10,460 nt of DNA from Acidobacteriota bacterium. Lineage in GTDB: Bacteria > Acidobacteriota > Terriglobia > Terriglobales > Acidobacteriaceae. The translations under genes and the position numbers were made by a program. Location of the stretch: contig QIAI01000158.1 in assembly GCA_003224995.1 (NCBI GenBank), forward strand, positions 1 through 10,460. The letters are read 5' to 3'. Under the pieces are notes generated by a model. It had not been told where the DNA came from. It made no database searches and was given only the letters and a program-made list of their open reading frames with translations. Shown one piece after another: positions 1 to 5,711 of this stretch; position 1 is the first letter of the stretch, and every line of letters starts with the position of its first letter.

Positions 1-663
1 GCGAAGGTCGAGCGCAAGCGTCCCCTGAGCGTGCTTCCGGTGAGCATCGACGGCGAACTCTGCGAACTGCGGTCCGGAGAGTGGCGACTGGGAGGATGGC
101 GACCTCTTGGTGAATACGCCAACCAGCACCAGCAATGCCAGGGCTGGGACAAAGATCTTAAACTGCAGCAATCGCTTCCAGCCAAGCGCAGGCAAAGGAG
201 TGGGCCCGCTTGCTTCTGGCCCGGAATCCACCACAGGCCGCGACGGCGCCTTCAGCTCCGCCAGGAATCTCTCTTCCTCGGGAGTTGGGTCATCACTCGC
301 GATAGTGGCGGCCCGAAGCAGGGGACCACAGTGATGACAGAGCGCGGCATGCGTAATTAGATGGCTCGCCTTGCCCTCTGGCCACAGTCCCGCCGCGACT
401 TCGTACCAATCGACGTCCTGACCTATAGGACAGTCCGTTTCCCGAGTCCCGGTCTTTGGTACCAACCTACTCGCCGGCGGGTGAACCAGTTGCCGGTATT
501 GCTCCAGGCTACTAGCGCAGGAGGCGCAGGACTCCACATGTTGCTCCGCTTCGTGAACAGCATGCGTCGAGAGGCAGTGCCGCGCCTGACTGGTCGGCGA
601 AGACGAGGGCACGAGAGCATCAAGCTCATGCTGGTCGAGATGCTTATCGAATGGACGTGCCAT
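1..663 (-). CDS. Membrane anti-sigma factor with two zinc-finger-like motifs, partial at the left edge
   Basis: The frame is open from an ATG at 663 to base 1 (221 codons) with no stop, so the C-terminus lies outside the window. Two H-x3-C-x2-C motifs are visible: H42/C46/C49 and H105/C109/C112. The second sits in a conserved-looking block with C78-P79, W86, AAGLWPEG and HAALCHHCGPLLR. A single hydrophobic segment at about residues 168-184 would anchor it in the inner membrane, leaving the N-terminal zinc part in the cytoplasm. This is the arrangement expected of zinc-binding (ZAS-like) anti-sigma proteins that hold an ECF sigma factor. The ATG overlaps the last 20 nt of the upstream sigma gene, has no clear Shine-Dalgarno, and is probably translationally coupled to it. 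The post-membrane part (FAEFAVDAHRKHAQG) resembles the external region of other putative transmembrane anti-sigma proteins. Family assignment is by motif and context, not by search. Confidence 0.85.
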   Translation of the reverse strand, partial: MARPFDKHLDQHELDALVPSSSPTSQARHCLSTHAVHEAEQHVESCASCASSLEQYRQLVHPPASRLVPKTGTRETDCPIGQDVDWYEVAAGLWPEGKASHLITHAALCHHCGPLLRAATIASDDPTPEEERFLAELKAPSRPVVDSGPEASGPTPLPALGWKRLLQFKIFVPALALLVLVGVFTKRSPSSQSPLSGPQFAEFAVDAHRKHAQGTLALDLR

Positions 664-1393
664 ATTCTGAAGCCCCATACAAACCAATTACGAGTTCCCG
701 AGGGAATTTGCTTTTGGTTTTTACTTCTTCCTTGTCAGAATTCGCGCTGACCCCCAGAATTTGCTCGCGAATGCAGCGCTTCAACCTCTCTATGACGCTT
801 CCCACCCCCTTGGTACCGAGACCAATGGTCGGGAGGGAGGCGATTTCCTTGGTGCTCATGCCTTGCCGAAAATAGAGCCAGAAAATAGCACGGTCCCGCT
901 CCCGATCAGGTCCGGTCAAGCTACGTTTCAGGTGACTGTCAATTTCATTCAGGACGATTTTGTAGGCAATCTTTCCTTCGCTCCCCTCAATCCCTGTTCC
1001 TGCCTCCGGCTCAACATCGCTCGTGGAAACGTGAGGATGGGCGCCTCCGGAGGATTGACTATGGCCATGCTTGAAATAATCGTGCGTCGCATTCGCCGCA
1101 GTTTTTTTTAAGTATCCCAAAATAGCTTCAGGGTGCTGGATCGCGAAATCCCTCAGCAGGCGGCACCCGTCTTCCCAAAGCTTGAGGTAGGTTGCCTGGA
1201 CCAAGTCCTCCACCATCGATCGCGAGGGTTCGCCCCACACTGATGCCGTACGTAGGATGGTGAGGCTGATGGGCTTTCCCACCCGGGCCACGAATTCTTC
1301 CCAGGCTGCGTCATCACAGGGTCCGGCACAAAGACACACCACCTCTTTGAGAGACAAAGACGAATAGCCGGTCGATTTGCCGATGGTCGCCAT
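644..1393 (-). CDS. RNA polymerase sigma-70 family factor, ECF-like
   Basis: This 249-residue protein should bind core RNA polymerase and direct it to a small promoter set. Region 2 is visible at about residues 27-110 (VEDLVQATYLKLWEDG, then YLKKTAANATHDYFK). A helix-turn-helix region 4 lies at about 165-212 (DRAIFWLYFRQGMSTKEIAS, then KGVGSVIERLKRCIRE). A polar linker rich in Gly, Ser and Glu joins them at about 111-145, and a basic tail of about 35 residues follows region 4. No other in-frame start exists upstream, because a TAG lies about 14 codons before the ATG. The start has no strong Shine-Dalgarno. The next gene overlaps it by 20 nt and encodes a matching anti-sigma protein, so the two form one operon in which the membrane partner most likely controls this factor. 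The inducing signal and target promoters cannot be seen. Confidence 0.9.
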   Translation of the reverse strand: MATIGKSTGYSSLSLKEVVCLCAGPCDDAAWEEFVARVGKPISLTILRTASVWGEPSRSMVEDLVQATYLKLWEDGCRLLRDFAIQHPEAILGYLKKTAANATHDYFKHGHSQSSGGAHPHVSTSDVEPEAGTGIEGSEGKIAYKIVLNEIDSHLKRSLTGPDRERDRAIFWLYFRQGMSTKEIASLPTIGLGTKGVGSVIERLKRCIREQILGVSANSDKEEVKTKSKFPRELVIGLYGASEYGTSIR

Positions 1394-1731
1394 ACCTGTG
1401 AGGTTTCCGATGAGCGAGTGCTGTGCCTAAGAATCTCAGCCCGAAGGTGCCTGTAAACGGATTGGATGACATGAAATCGCTCGGCATGTAAAAACGTTGT
1501 AACCATTGCAGAAAGAACGCACCAACAGAAGAACGCGAATTTCGGCACGGTGGGCGCGTCAATTCCGAGACTGCCAACAGACACCTGACAACCCGTAAAT
1601 TCAAGTTCGCTCTGTGCGGTTCAGCTACTAATCGATCGTCAAGTTCATGGTTGGTTTATAGAATGGGATTGTCGGGAGGGGTTCGAATCATTTCGGGCAT
1701 TCGCGGCCACGAGGAGTTCCCCGCATCAGGG
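1394..1731. other. Divergent spacer without a recognisable gene
   Basis: This is most of the 413-bp gap between the sigma gene (minus) and rpmB (plus). Overlapping minus-strand frames at 1153-1604 have no family resemblance, and those that run below 1393 simply cross the sigma gene in the wrong frame. I see no tRNA, no long inverted repeat and no good consensus promoter for the sigma gene. An autoregulated sigma promoter would not match the housekeeping consensus and could be hidden here. Confidence 0.5.
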
Positions 1732-1761
1732 TTGGCGAAAGCCGCTCAAATCCTGTACAAT
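1732..1761 (+). promoter_or_regulatory. Probable sigma-70-type promoter of rpmB
   Basis: A TTGGCG box at 1732-1737 and a TACAAT box at 1756-1761 are separated by 18 nt. Transcription would start near 1768 and give a leader of about 40 nt before the rpmB ATG. The boxes match the consensus at 4 and 5 of 6 positions. The placement next to a ribosomal protein gene with a good ribosome site supports it. Confidence 0.6.
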
Positions 1762-1806
1762 CTATGTTTTGCACATCTAGTTCTGAAGATTCTGGAGAGC
1801 AGTCCG

Positions 1807-1995
1807 ATGGCACAAGTTTGTGAAATTTGCGGCAAGAAGCCGATGAGCGGCAATACGATCAGCCATGCCCACAACGTGAGCAAGCGGCGCTGGAATATTA
1901 ATTTGCGCCCGGTGCATGCAAGAGTTGGCGCCACCACCAAGCGTATGCGCGTTTGCACGTCCTGCCTGCGCAGCGGCAAAGTCGTCAAAGCCTAA
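1807..1995 (+). CDS. rpmB: 50S ribosomal protein L28, zinc-binding type
   Basis: The 62-residue protein is a structural component of the large ribosomal subunit. It shows the L28 signature: SGNTISHAHNVSKRRW, then NLRPVHARVG and the C-terminal RVCTSCLRSGKVVKA. Two CxxC pairs (C5/C8 and C50/C53) mark the cysteine-containing, zinc-ribbon form; many bacteria also have, or only have, a cysteine-free form. The open frame continues upstream to 1651, but ATG 1807 is chosen because L28 begins with MAQVC-type sequence there. A GGAG Shine-Dalgarno lies at 1794-1797, nine nt before it. It appears to be transcribed alone from its own promoter and is convergent with the prolyl isomerase gene downstream. 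Confidence 0.96.
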   Translation: MAQVCEICGKKPMSGNTISHAHNVSKRRWNINLRPVHARVGATTKRMRVCTSCLRSGKVVKA

Positions 1996-2033
1996 GAGCG
2001 GAAAACCAACCACAGAAGACCGACGTTCACGAA

Positions 2034-2068
2034 GTGTGAGCTCTTAGCTGTCGGCTCTCAGTTCTCAG
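2034..2068. repeat. Degenerate heptad tandem repeat, consensus CTCTCAG
   Basis: From 2041 the sequence reads in 7-nt register as CTCTTAG, CTGTCGG, CTCTCAG, TTCTCAG, with a further poor unit (GTGTGAG) before it. It lies in the 143-bp spacer between the convergent rpmB and prolyl isomerase genes. It is non-coding as far as I can see and belongs to the short-period spacer repeats described in the findings. Confidence 0.5.
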
Positions 2069-2076
2069 AATTACAA

Positions 2077-2100
2077 GCTGATCGCGAACAGCTGATCAGC
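2077..2100. terminator. Weak hairpin between convergent genes
   Basis: GCTGATC (2077-2083) can pair with GATCAGC (2094-2100) across a 10-nt loop, and GCTGATCAGC at 2091-2100 is itself a perfect palindrome. Its location between two converging genes suits a bidirectional terminator. There is no U-tract on either strand, so a role in termination is only a guess. Confidence 0.25.
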
Positions 2101-2138
2101 GTGCTCGCGCCCTTGTATCTCTGCGAATTCCCTCACGC

Positions 2139-2603
2139 TTACTCGACGCGGAGTAACTCGATGTCAAAGACGAGGGTAGCGTTCGGAGGAATAGCTCCGG
2201 GATAGCCTTCTTTTCCATAGGCCAGGTCTGGTGGAATTCGCAGCTGGCGCTTGCCCCCGACTTTCATTCCGGAGACGCCCTCCTCCCAACCCTTGATCAC
2301 CTGGTGCGCGCCGATGCGGAAGCTGAAGGGTTGTCCTCCGACGGAGCTGTCGAATTTCTTGCCGTTGGTCAGCCAGCCCGTGTAGTGGACCTTTACGGTA
2401 TTTCCTCGGTCGGCGGTGCGGCCGGTGCCAACCTTGATGTCCCAATATTGCAGGCCGTCGGCAGTCTTCGTCCCTTCCCCGGTGACCTTGGTTGGACCTG
2501 CCGTGGCCGCTCCCTTTTTGGCGGCGTTGCTTTGGGTAAAGGCACTTATAGCGAGCACCGCCGCGACCGCTAGCGCCAGGATCAGGTACAGTCCGCTTTT
2601 CAT
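2139..2603 (-). CDS. Secreted FKBP-type peptidyl-prolyl cis-trans isomerase
   Basis: The 154-residue protein catalyses cis-trans isomerisation of peptide bonds before proline, probably helping proteins fold in the periplasm. Residues 1-27 form a signal peptide with a long hydrophobic core and a likely cut after SNA; there is no lipobox cysteine. A Lys/Thr/Gly-rich linker leads to one FKBP domain at about 51-154. The residues that line the FKBP active site are all present: Y74, F84, D85, F93, V102, I103, W106, Y129 and F146. The end, AYGKEGYPGAIPPNATLVFD, is textbook FKBP. The ATG at 2603 is supported by an AGGAAA ribosome site at 2606-2611. It is probably a single-gene unit. The exact paralogue name is not determined. 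Confidence 0.95.
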   Translation of the reverse strand: MKSGLYLILALAVAAVLAISAFTQSNAAKKGAATAGPTKVTGEGTKTADGLQYWDIKVGTGRTADRGNTVKVHYTGWLTNGKKFDSSVGGQPFSFRIGAHQVIKGWEEGVSGMKVGGKRQLRIPPDLAYGKEGYPGAIPPNATLVFDIELLRVE

Positions 2604-2639
2604 GATTTCCTTTCTTCGGTGAAGCGTAAACCAGAGTGC

Positions 2640-2768
2640 TTAATTGCAGAGGTAAACAGGGAGCGCAGAGGGCTGGGGCTGAATCACCAATCATCGAGTA
2701 TCTGACGCAAGTCCAATCTATAAGCCTTTGCGTTTTGTCTTTGTGTTCCTCTGTGTCCTCTGTGGTTA
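2640..2768. repeat. Facing copies of a degenerate CTCTGTG-type spacer repeat
   Basis: The 2725-2768 arm is a run of related words: CCTTTGCGTTTTGTCTTTG, then TTCCTCTGTGTCCTCTGTGG and TTAG. The 2640-2671 arm (TTAATTGCAGAGG, later GCGCAGAGGG) reads as a degenerate reverse complement of it. The pair fills the spacer between the prolyl isomerase start and the broken ridA end. The match is loose and recognised by eye; the words resemble interspersed spacer repeats I associate with acidobacterial genomes. Confidence 0.45.
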
Positions 2769-2775
2769 GCCCTTC

Positions 2776-3140
2776 TTATGCCAATGCGATGACATCAATT
2801 TCTACCAGCACATCTTTTGGGAGACGGGCCAGCGTGCGGGGGGCGCCGTGTGGAAATAGGTACTGTAGACCTCGTTCATGGCTGCGAAGTCGCTCATGTT
2901 TTTGAGGAAGACGGTGGAGCGCACGACCTTCTCCAGGCTCGTGCCGGCAGCCTGCAGAATTCCGGACAAGTTCTTGATGACGCGGTCGGTCTGAAAGGCC
3001 ACGTCGCCGCTGACAAGTGTGTTGGTGACCGGATCGAGCGCGATTTGTCCTGAAACGAATACGAATCCATTCGCCCGAATGGCTTGCGAGTAAGGCCCGA
3101 TCGCTGCAGGGCCGTCTTTCGTTGCGATGACATCGCGCAT
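2776..3140 (-). pseudogene. ridA: RidA family (Rid/YjgF/UK114) enamine/imine deaminase with a frameshifted 3' end
   Basis: RidA proteins hydrolyse reactive enamine/imine intermediates such as 2-aminoacrylate in the cytoplasm. From ATG 3140 the frame reads a good RidA protein (KDGPAAIGPYSQAIRANGF, FVSGQIALDP, STVFLKNMSDFAAMNEVY) as far as APPAR. It then leaves frame and stops at 2802 after a nonsense tail (WPVSQKMCW). The correct ending, LARLPKDVLVEIDVIALA, follows at once in another frame and stops at 2776. Homologues carry about five residues (S-x-V-E-V type) between PAR and ARLPKDV. Here only two nt remain there, so about 13 nt seem lost at about 2830-2834. The catalytic-region Arg (in PPAR) and Glu (in LVEID) are encoded on opposite sides of the break. 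AAGGA, 11 nt before the ATG, is a possible ribosome site. The gene may be non-functional, or the gap may be an assembly error. Confidence 0.85.
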
Positions 3141-3154
3141 AGGGGAACCAGTCC

Positions 3155-3220
3155 TTGGTCGTTGGCCGTTGGCCGTTGGCGAAGAATCTTCGCCGCTGAT
3201 TAACGCAGATGAACGCAGGG
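3155..3220. repeat. TTGGCCG heptad array, perfect palindrome and GATTAACGCA words
   Basis: Three repeat types adjoin here. TTGGTCG, TTGGCCG, TTGGCCG, TTGGC forms a 7-nt tandem array (3155-3180). GGCGAAGAATCTTCGCC (3178-3194) is a perfect palindrome with 8-nt arms around one central base. GATTAACGCAGATGAACGCAG is a 10-nt word repeated twice (about 3197-3217). They lie in the 165-bp spacer between rel and ridA, just upstream of the ridA start. Confidence 0.7.
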
Positions 3221-3272
3221 AAAGTCAATGGTTTGTGAGTCAGGCGCGAAGGCAAGATTTCATGGGATTGAG

Positions 3273-3300
3273 TCAACGACCAAAGACCGACGGCCAGCGA
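3273..3300. repeat. Inverted, degenerate copy of the TTGGCCG array
   Basis: Read on the minus strand this stretch is TCGCTGGCCGTCGGTC followed by TTTGGTCGTTG. It is a diverged reverse-complement copy of the heptads at 3155-3180, about 95 nt away. It starts a few bases downstream of the rel stop codon, so the two arms bracket the spacer. They could fold together in a transcript that reads through rel. Confidence 0.5.
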
Positions 3301-3305
3301 CGCGT

Positions 3306-4688
3306 TTAGATCTTCTGCAGCCTCTGCACGTCGCGAACGCCGGGAATCTTGCGCAGGCCGTTGATGATGGTCTCGAGGTGCTTGAGATCGCTGATATCGA
3401 GAATGATGTCGACGACTGCCTGGCTATTGGCGGTGCGGGCTTCAATATTGCGAATATTGGATTTGGCGTCGCCGATCACGCCGGTGATGAGCTTCAGCAT
3501 GCCGTACCGGTCATCACAGAAGACGGTGAGCTTGACTGGATAGGCGTTGGGAGTGGATTCGTCCTTGGCCCAAGAGACATCGATGCGGCGTTCGGGCTCG
3601 TACATCAGATTCACGACGTTGGGACAACTTACTGCGTGCACGGCGACCCCTTTGCCGCGGGTCACGTAGCCCACAATGCCTTCGCCGCGGATGGGATTAC
3701 AACATCGCGCGCGGTAGACGAGCAGGTCGCCCGAGCCTTTGACGGTGATGGTGTTGTTGTCGCCGCCAAAAACGCGGCGCACCACGCTGGTGACCGCCGA
3801 TTCCGATGGCCTTATTTCTTCCTGATCGGCAAGAGGCTGGCCCGCGGCCGGGGAAAGTTTGGCGAGCACCTGGCGGGCGGAGTACTTGCCGTAGCCAATT
3901 CCGGCCATCAGATCGTCCTGGCGGCCCAGGCCGTAGTCAGAGGCGATGCGCTGGAATTCTTCGTCTTTGAGCTCTTTGAGCGCGATGCGGTACTTGCGCG
4001 CTTCTTTCTCGATCAGCTTGCGCCCAATTTCGATGGCGCGTTCGCGCTGATGAATGTTGAGCCAGTGCTTGATCTTGTTGCGTGAGCGCGACGACTTCAC
4101 GATCGATAGCCAGTCGCGGCTGGGCTTGTGTCCGGGCTGGGTAAGAATCTCGACGATATCGCCACTATGCAACTTGTGGCGTAGCGGGACCATGCGTCCG
4201 TTCACCTTGGCGCCAACGCAGGTGTGGCCGACTTCGGTGTGGACGGAGTAAGCGAAGTCGATGGGCGTCGAATCCCGGGGCAGAACGACTACTTTGCCTT
4301 TGGGAGTGAAGGTGTAGACCTCTTCGGGATAGAGGTCGATCTTGAGAGTGGAGAGGAATTCGTTGGGATCGGAGACGTCGCGCTGCCACTCGACGACCTG
4401 GCGCAGCCAGGCGAGGCGTTGCTCGTCCTGTGCCGACACCGCGCCGTCTTTGTATTTCCAATGGGCCGCGATGCCCTCCTCGGCCATCTTGTGCATTTCT
4501 TCGGTGCGGATCTGGACTTCAAAGGGTGTGCCGTCTTCCGTGATCACCGAAGTGTGCAGCGACTGGTAGAAGTTGGGCCGCGGCATGGCAATGAAATCCT
4601 TGATACGGCCCGGCACCGGTCGCCATACATTGTGAATGATGCCCAGCACCGCATAACAGTCCTGCACCGACCGGGTGACGATGCGCAT
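3306..4688 (-). CDS. rel: Rel/SpoT (p)ppGpp enzyme, C-terminal fragment: rest of synthetase, TGS, zinc-type region, ACT
   Basis: This 460-residue frame continues the rel gene after the break near 4700. It opens inside the synthetase domain at MRIVTRSVQDCYAVLGIIHN and keeps the later synthetase motifs: AMPRPNFYQSLHT (34-46), EVQIRTEEMH with the conserved Glu, and GIAAHWKYK. A TGS domain follows at about 122-183 (VYTFTPKGKVVVLPRDSTPI). Then come a helical region, a Cys-rich segment (C329, C330, H351, C355) and a C-terminal ACT domain at about 384-460. In an intact Rel these parts bind stalled ribosomes and control the two activities. ATG 4688 has no Shine-Dalgarno, and the coding sense of the frame begins just before it (LYAMRIV), so it is unlikely to be a natural start. 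The first part of the synthetase, including the ATP-binding basic motif and the metal-binding Asp, is missing, so this fragment should not make ppGpp. Confidence 0.9.
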   Translation of the reverse strand: MRIVTRSVQDCYAVLGIIHNVWRPVPGRIKDFIAMPRPNFYQSLHTSVITEDGTPFEVQIRTEEMHKMAEEGIAAHWKYKDGAVSAQDEQRLAWLRQVVEWQRDVSDPNEFLSTLKIDLYPEEVYTFTPKGKVVVLPRDSTPIDFAYSVHTEVGHTCVGAKVNGRMVPLRHKLHSGDIVEILTQPGHKPSRDWLSIVKSSRSRNKIKHWLNIHQRERAIEIGRKLIEKEARKYRIALKELKDEEFQRIASDYGLGRQDDLMAGIGYGKYSARQVLAKLSPAAGQPLADQEEIRPSESAVTSVVRRVFGGDNNTITVKGSGDLLVYRARCCNPIRGEGIVGYVTRGKGVAVHAVSCPNVVNLMYEPERRIDVSWAKDESTPNAYPVKLTVFCDDRYGMLKLITGVIGDAKSNIRNIEARTANSQAVVDIILDISDLKHLETIINGLRKIPGVRDVQRLQKI

Positions 4689-5458
4689 GGCATAAAGGTG
4701 CGCTTGGTACGACTTTCCACTTTTGCGGTGATGCCGGCTTCCTTAAGCTTGTCGCGGACCACGCCTTCTACGCGCGACAGGAACGCTTCGCCCACTTTGC
4801 GGTGCGATTCCACCGCTTCCTTCACCTGCTCGTAAGCGATGGGATCGAGATAGCGGAAGCCGAGGTCTTCGAGTTCGCCGCGGATTTTGCCCATGCCCAG
4901 GCGGTGCGCAATGGGACCGTAAATCTCGAGGGTTTCCTTGGCGATCTTCTGCTGGCGTTCGGGTTCGAGATGCTCCAGGGTGCGCATGTTGTGCAAGCGG
5001 TCGGCCAATTTGATGAGCACCACGCGGATATCGTCCACCATGGCGAGCATCATCTTGCGCAGGTTCTCGGCCTGCTGCTCTTCCTTGGTGGCGAAATCAA
5101 TTTTGCTGATCTTGGTAACGCCTTCGACGATATGGGCGACCTGCTCGCCAAACTCCTTGCGGATGTCGACGATGGTGACCGAGGTGTCTTCGACCGAATC
5201 GTGGAGCAGCCCGGCGGCGACGGCGACCGGGTCCATCTTCATTTCCGCCAGCACCAGGGCAACTTCGAGGGGATGGACCAGGTAGGGCTCGCCCGAGGCG
5301 CGGCTCTGGCCGGAATGGACTCTCAGGGAGTAGTCGTAGGCTTTCTTGACGATTTCCAGATCTTCGGTGGGCCGGTTGGCCTGCATGCCCTTCATCAGGT
5401 CACGGAACTTCGTGACCGAGAGGACATTGGTCGCGATCTGTTGGCGCAGAGTCGCCAT
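4544..5458 (-). CDS. rel: Rel/SpoT (p)ppGpp enzyme, N-terminal fragment: HD hydrolase domain
   Basis: The N-terminal half of a long bifunctional Rel. The HD hydrolase that degrades (p)ppGpp is complete: YLVHPLEVA (H62), LLHDSVEDT (H86, D87, E90, D91) and KLADRLHNMRTL (D153). A helical linker follows (APIAHRLGMGKIRGELEDLG type) and then the start of the synthetase, GITAKVESRTK, up to about residue 252. Beyond that the frame translates to unrelated Arg/Cys/Ser-rich sequence and stops at 4544. The true continuation lies in another frame from about 4697 downward. SpoT and streptococcal Rel have 22 residues between the Lys of R-x-K and the following Tyr/Ile-Ala; here only 8 nt remain, so about 58 nt net are absent. 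ATG 5458 is the first start, is not preceded by a Shine-Dalgarno, and lies five nt after a perfect TATAAT. As read, the cell would keep the hydrolase but not the synthetase from this gene. Confidence 0.9.
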   Translation of the reverse strand: MATLRQQIATNVLSVTKFRDLMKGMQANRPTEDLEIVKKAYDYSLRVHSGQSRASGEPYLVHPLEVALVLAEMKMDPVAVAAGLLHDSVEDTSVTIVDIRKEFGEQVAHIVEGVTKISKIDFATKEEQQAENLRKMMLAMVDDIRVVLIKLADRLHNMRTLEHLEPERQQKIAKETLEIYGPIAHRLGMGKIRGELEDLGFRYLDPIAYEQVKEAVESHRKVGEAFLSRVEGVVRDKLKEAGITAKVESRTKRTFMPCASSPGRCRTVMRCWASFTMYGDRCRAVSRISLPCRGPTSTSRCTLR

Positions 5459-5463
5459 GGAGG

Positions 5464-5469
5464 ATTATA
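5464..5469 (-). promoter_or_regulatory. Perfect TATAAT -10 box immediately upstream of rel
   Basis: On the minus strand the sequence before the rel start is TATAATCCTCCATG. A -10 box here would place the transcription start at or next to the A of the ATG, giving a leaderless message. The -35 region is poor: GTCCTT at a 17-nt spacing. CCTCC between the box and the ATG is the opposite of a Shine-Dalgarno, which fits a leaderless start. The hexamer could also be chance. Confidence 0.4.
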
Positions 5470-5644
5470 GCCCGTTGGAAACCTGGAAGGACTAGTTACG
5501 GAAGCGTGATCCGAGGAGCCCGAGGGTTAGCTTAATTATAAACGTTCGTTGCGGGTGGGCAGCCGCCAGTCGCAAGCCTTCATCGCAAGTCTCGCTCGTT
5601 GCGCCATCAGGGAGCGGAGCCTTAATTTCAACGGCACTTCATTC

Positions 5645-5673
5645 TTGACCGGAAGGAAAGCGGCTCATAAAAG
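5645..5673 (+). promoter_or_regulatory. Probable promoter of the TIGR01777-family gene
   Basis: TTGACC (5645-5650, 5 of 6 consensus) is followed by a 17-nt spacer and TAAAAG (5668-5673, 4 of 6). Transcription would start near 5680, about 32 nt before the ATG at 5712. It is the best consensus match in the divergent spacer between rel and the epimerase gene. Confidence 0.5.
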
Positions 5674-5711
5674 CGGATTCTTGCAGCGCGCGGCTCTGCT
5701 ACATTGACGCC

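Noticed and set aside
1153..1604. Minus-strand frames of 143 and 96 residues upstream of and across the sigma gene
   Set aside because: They run into the sigma gene in the wrong frame, and their upstream parts show no domain, signal or ribosome site.
1680..1689. GGTTCGAATC, resembling a tRNA T-loop
   Set aside because: The flanking bases do not form a T-stem, and no anticodon arm, acceptor stem or CCA end can be built around it.
4544..4715. Programmed ribosomal frameshift in rel
   Set aside because: About 20 conserved residues are physically absent at the junction, and no slippery heptamer is evident, so a frame change alone would not give an intact enzyme.
3228..5470. Long plus-strand frames (3228-4085, 4224-4835, 4802-5470) opposite rel
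   Set aside because: They mirror the codon structure of the strongly recognisable Rel on the other strand; their translations show no family resemblance.
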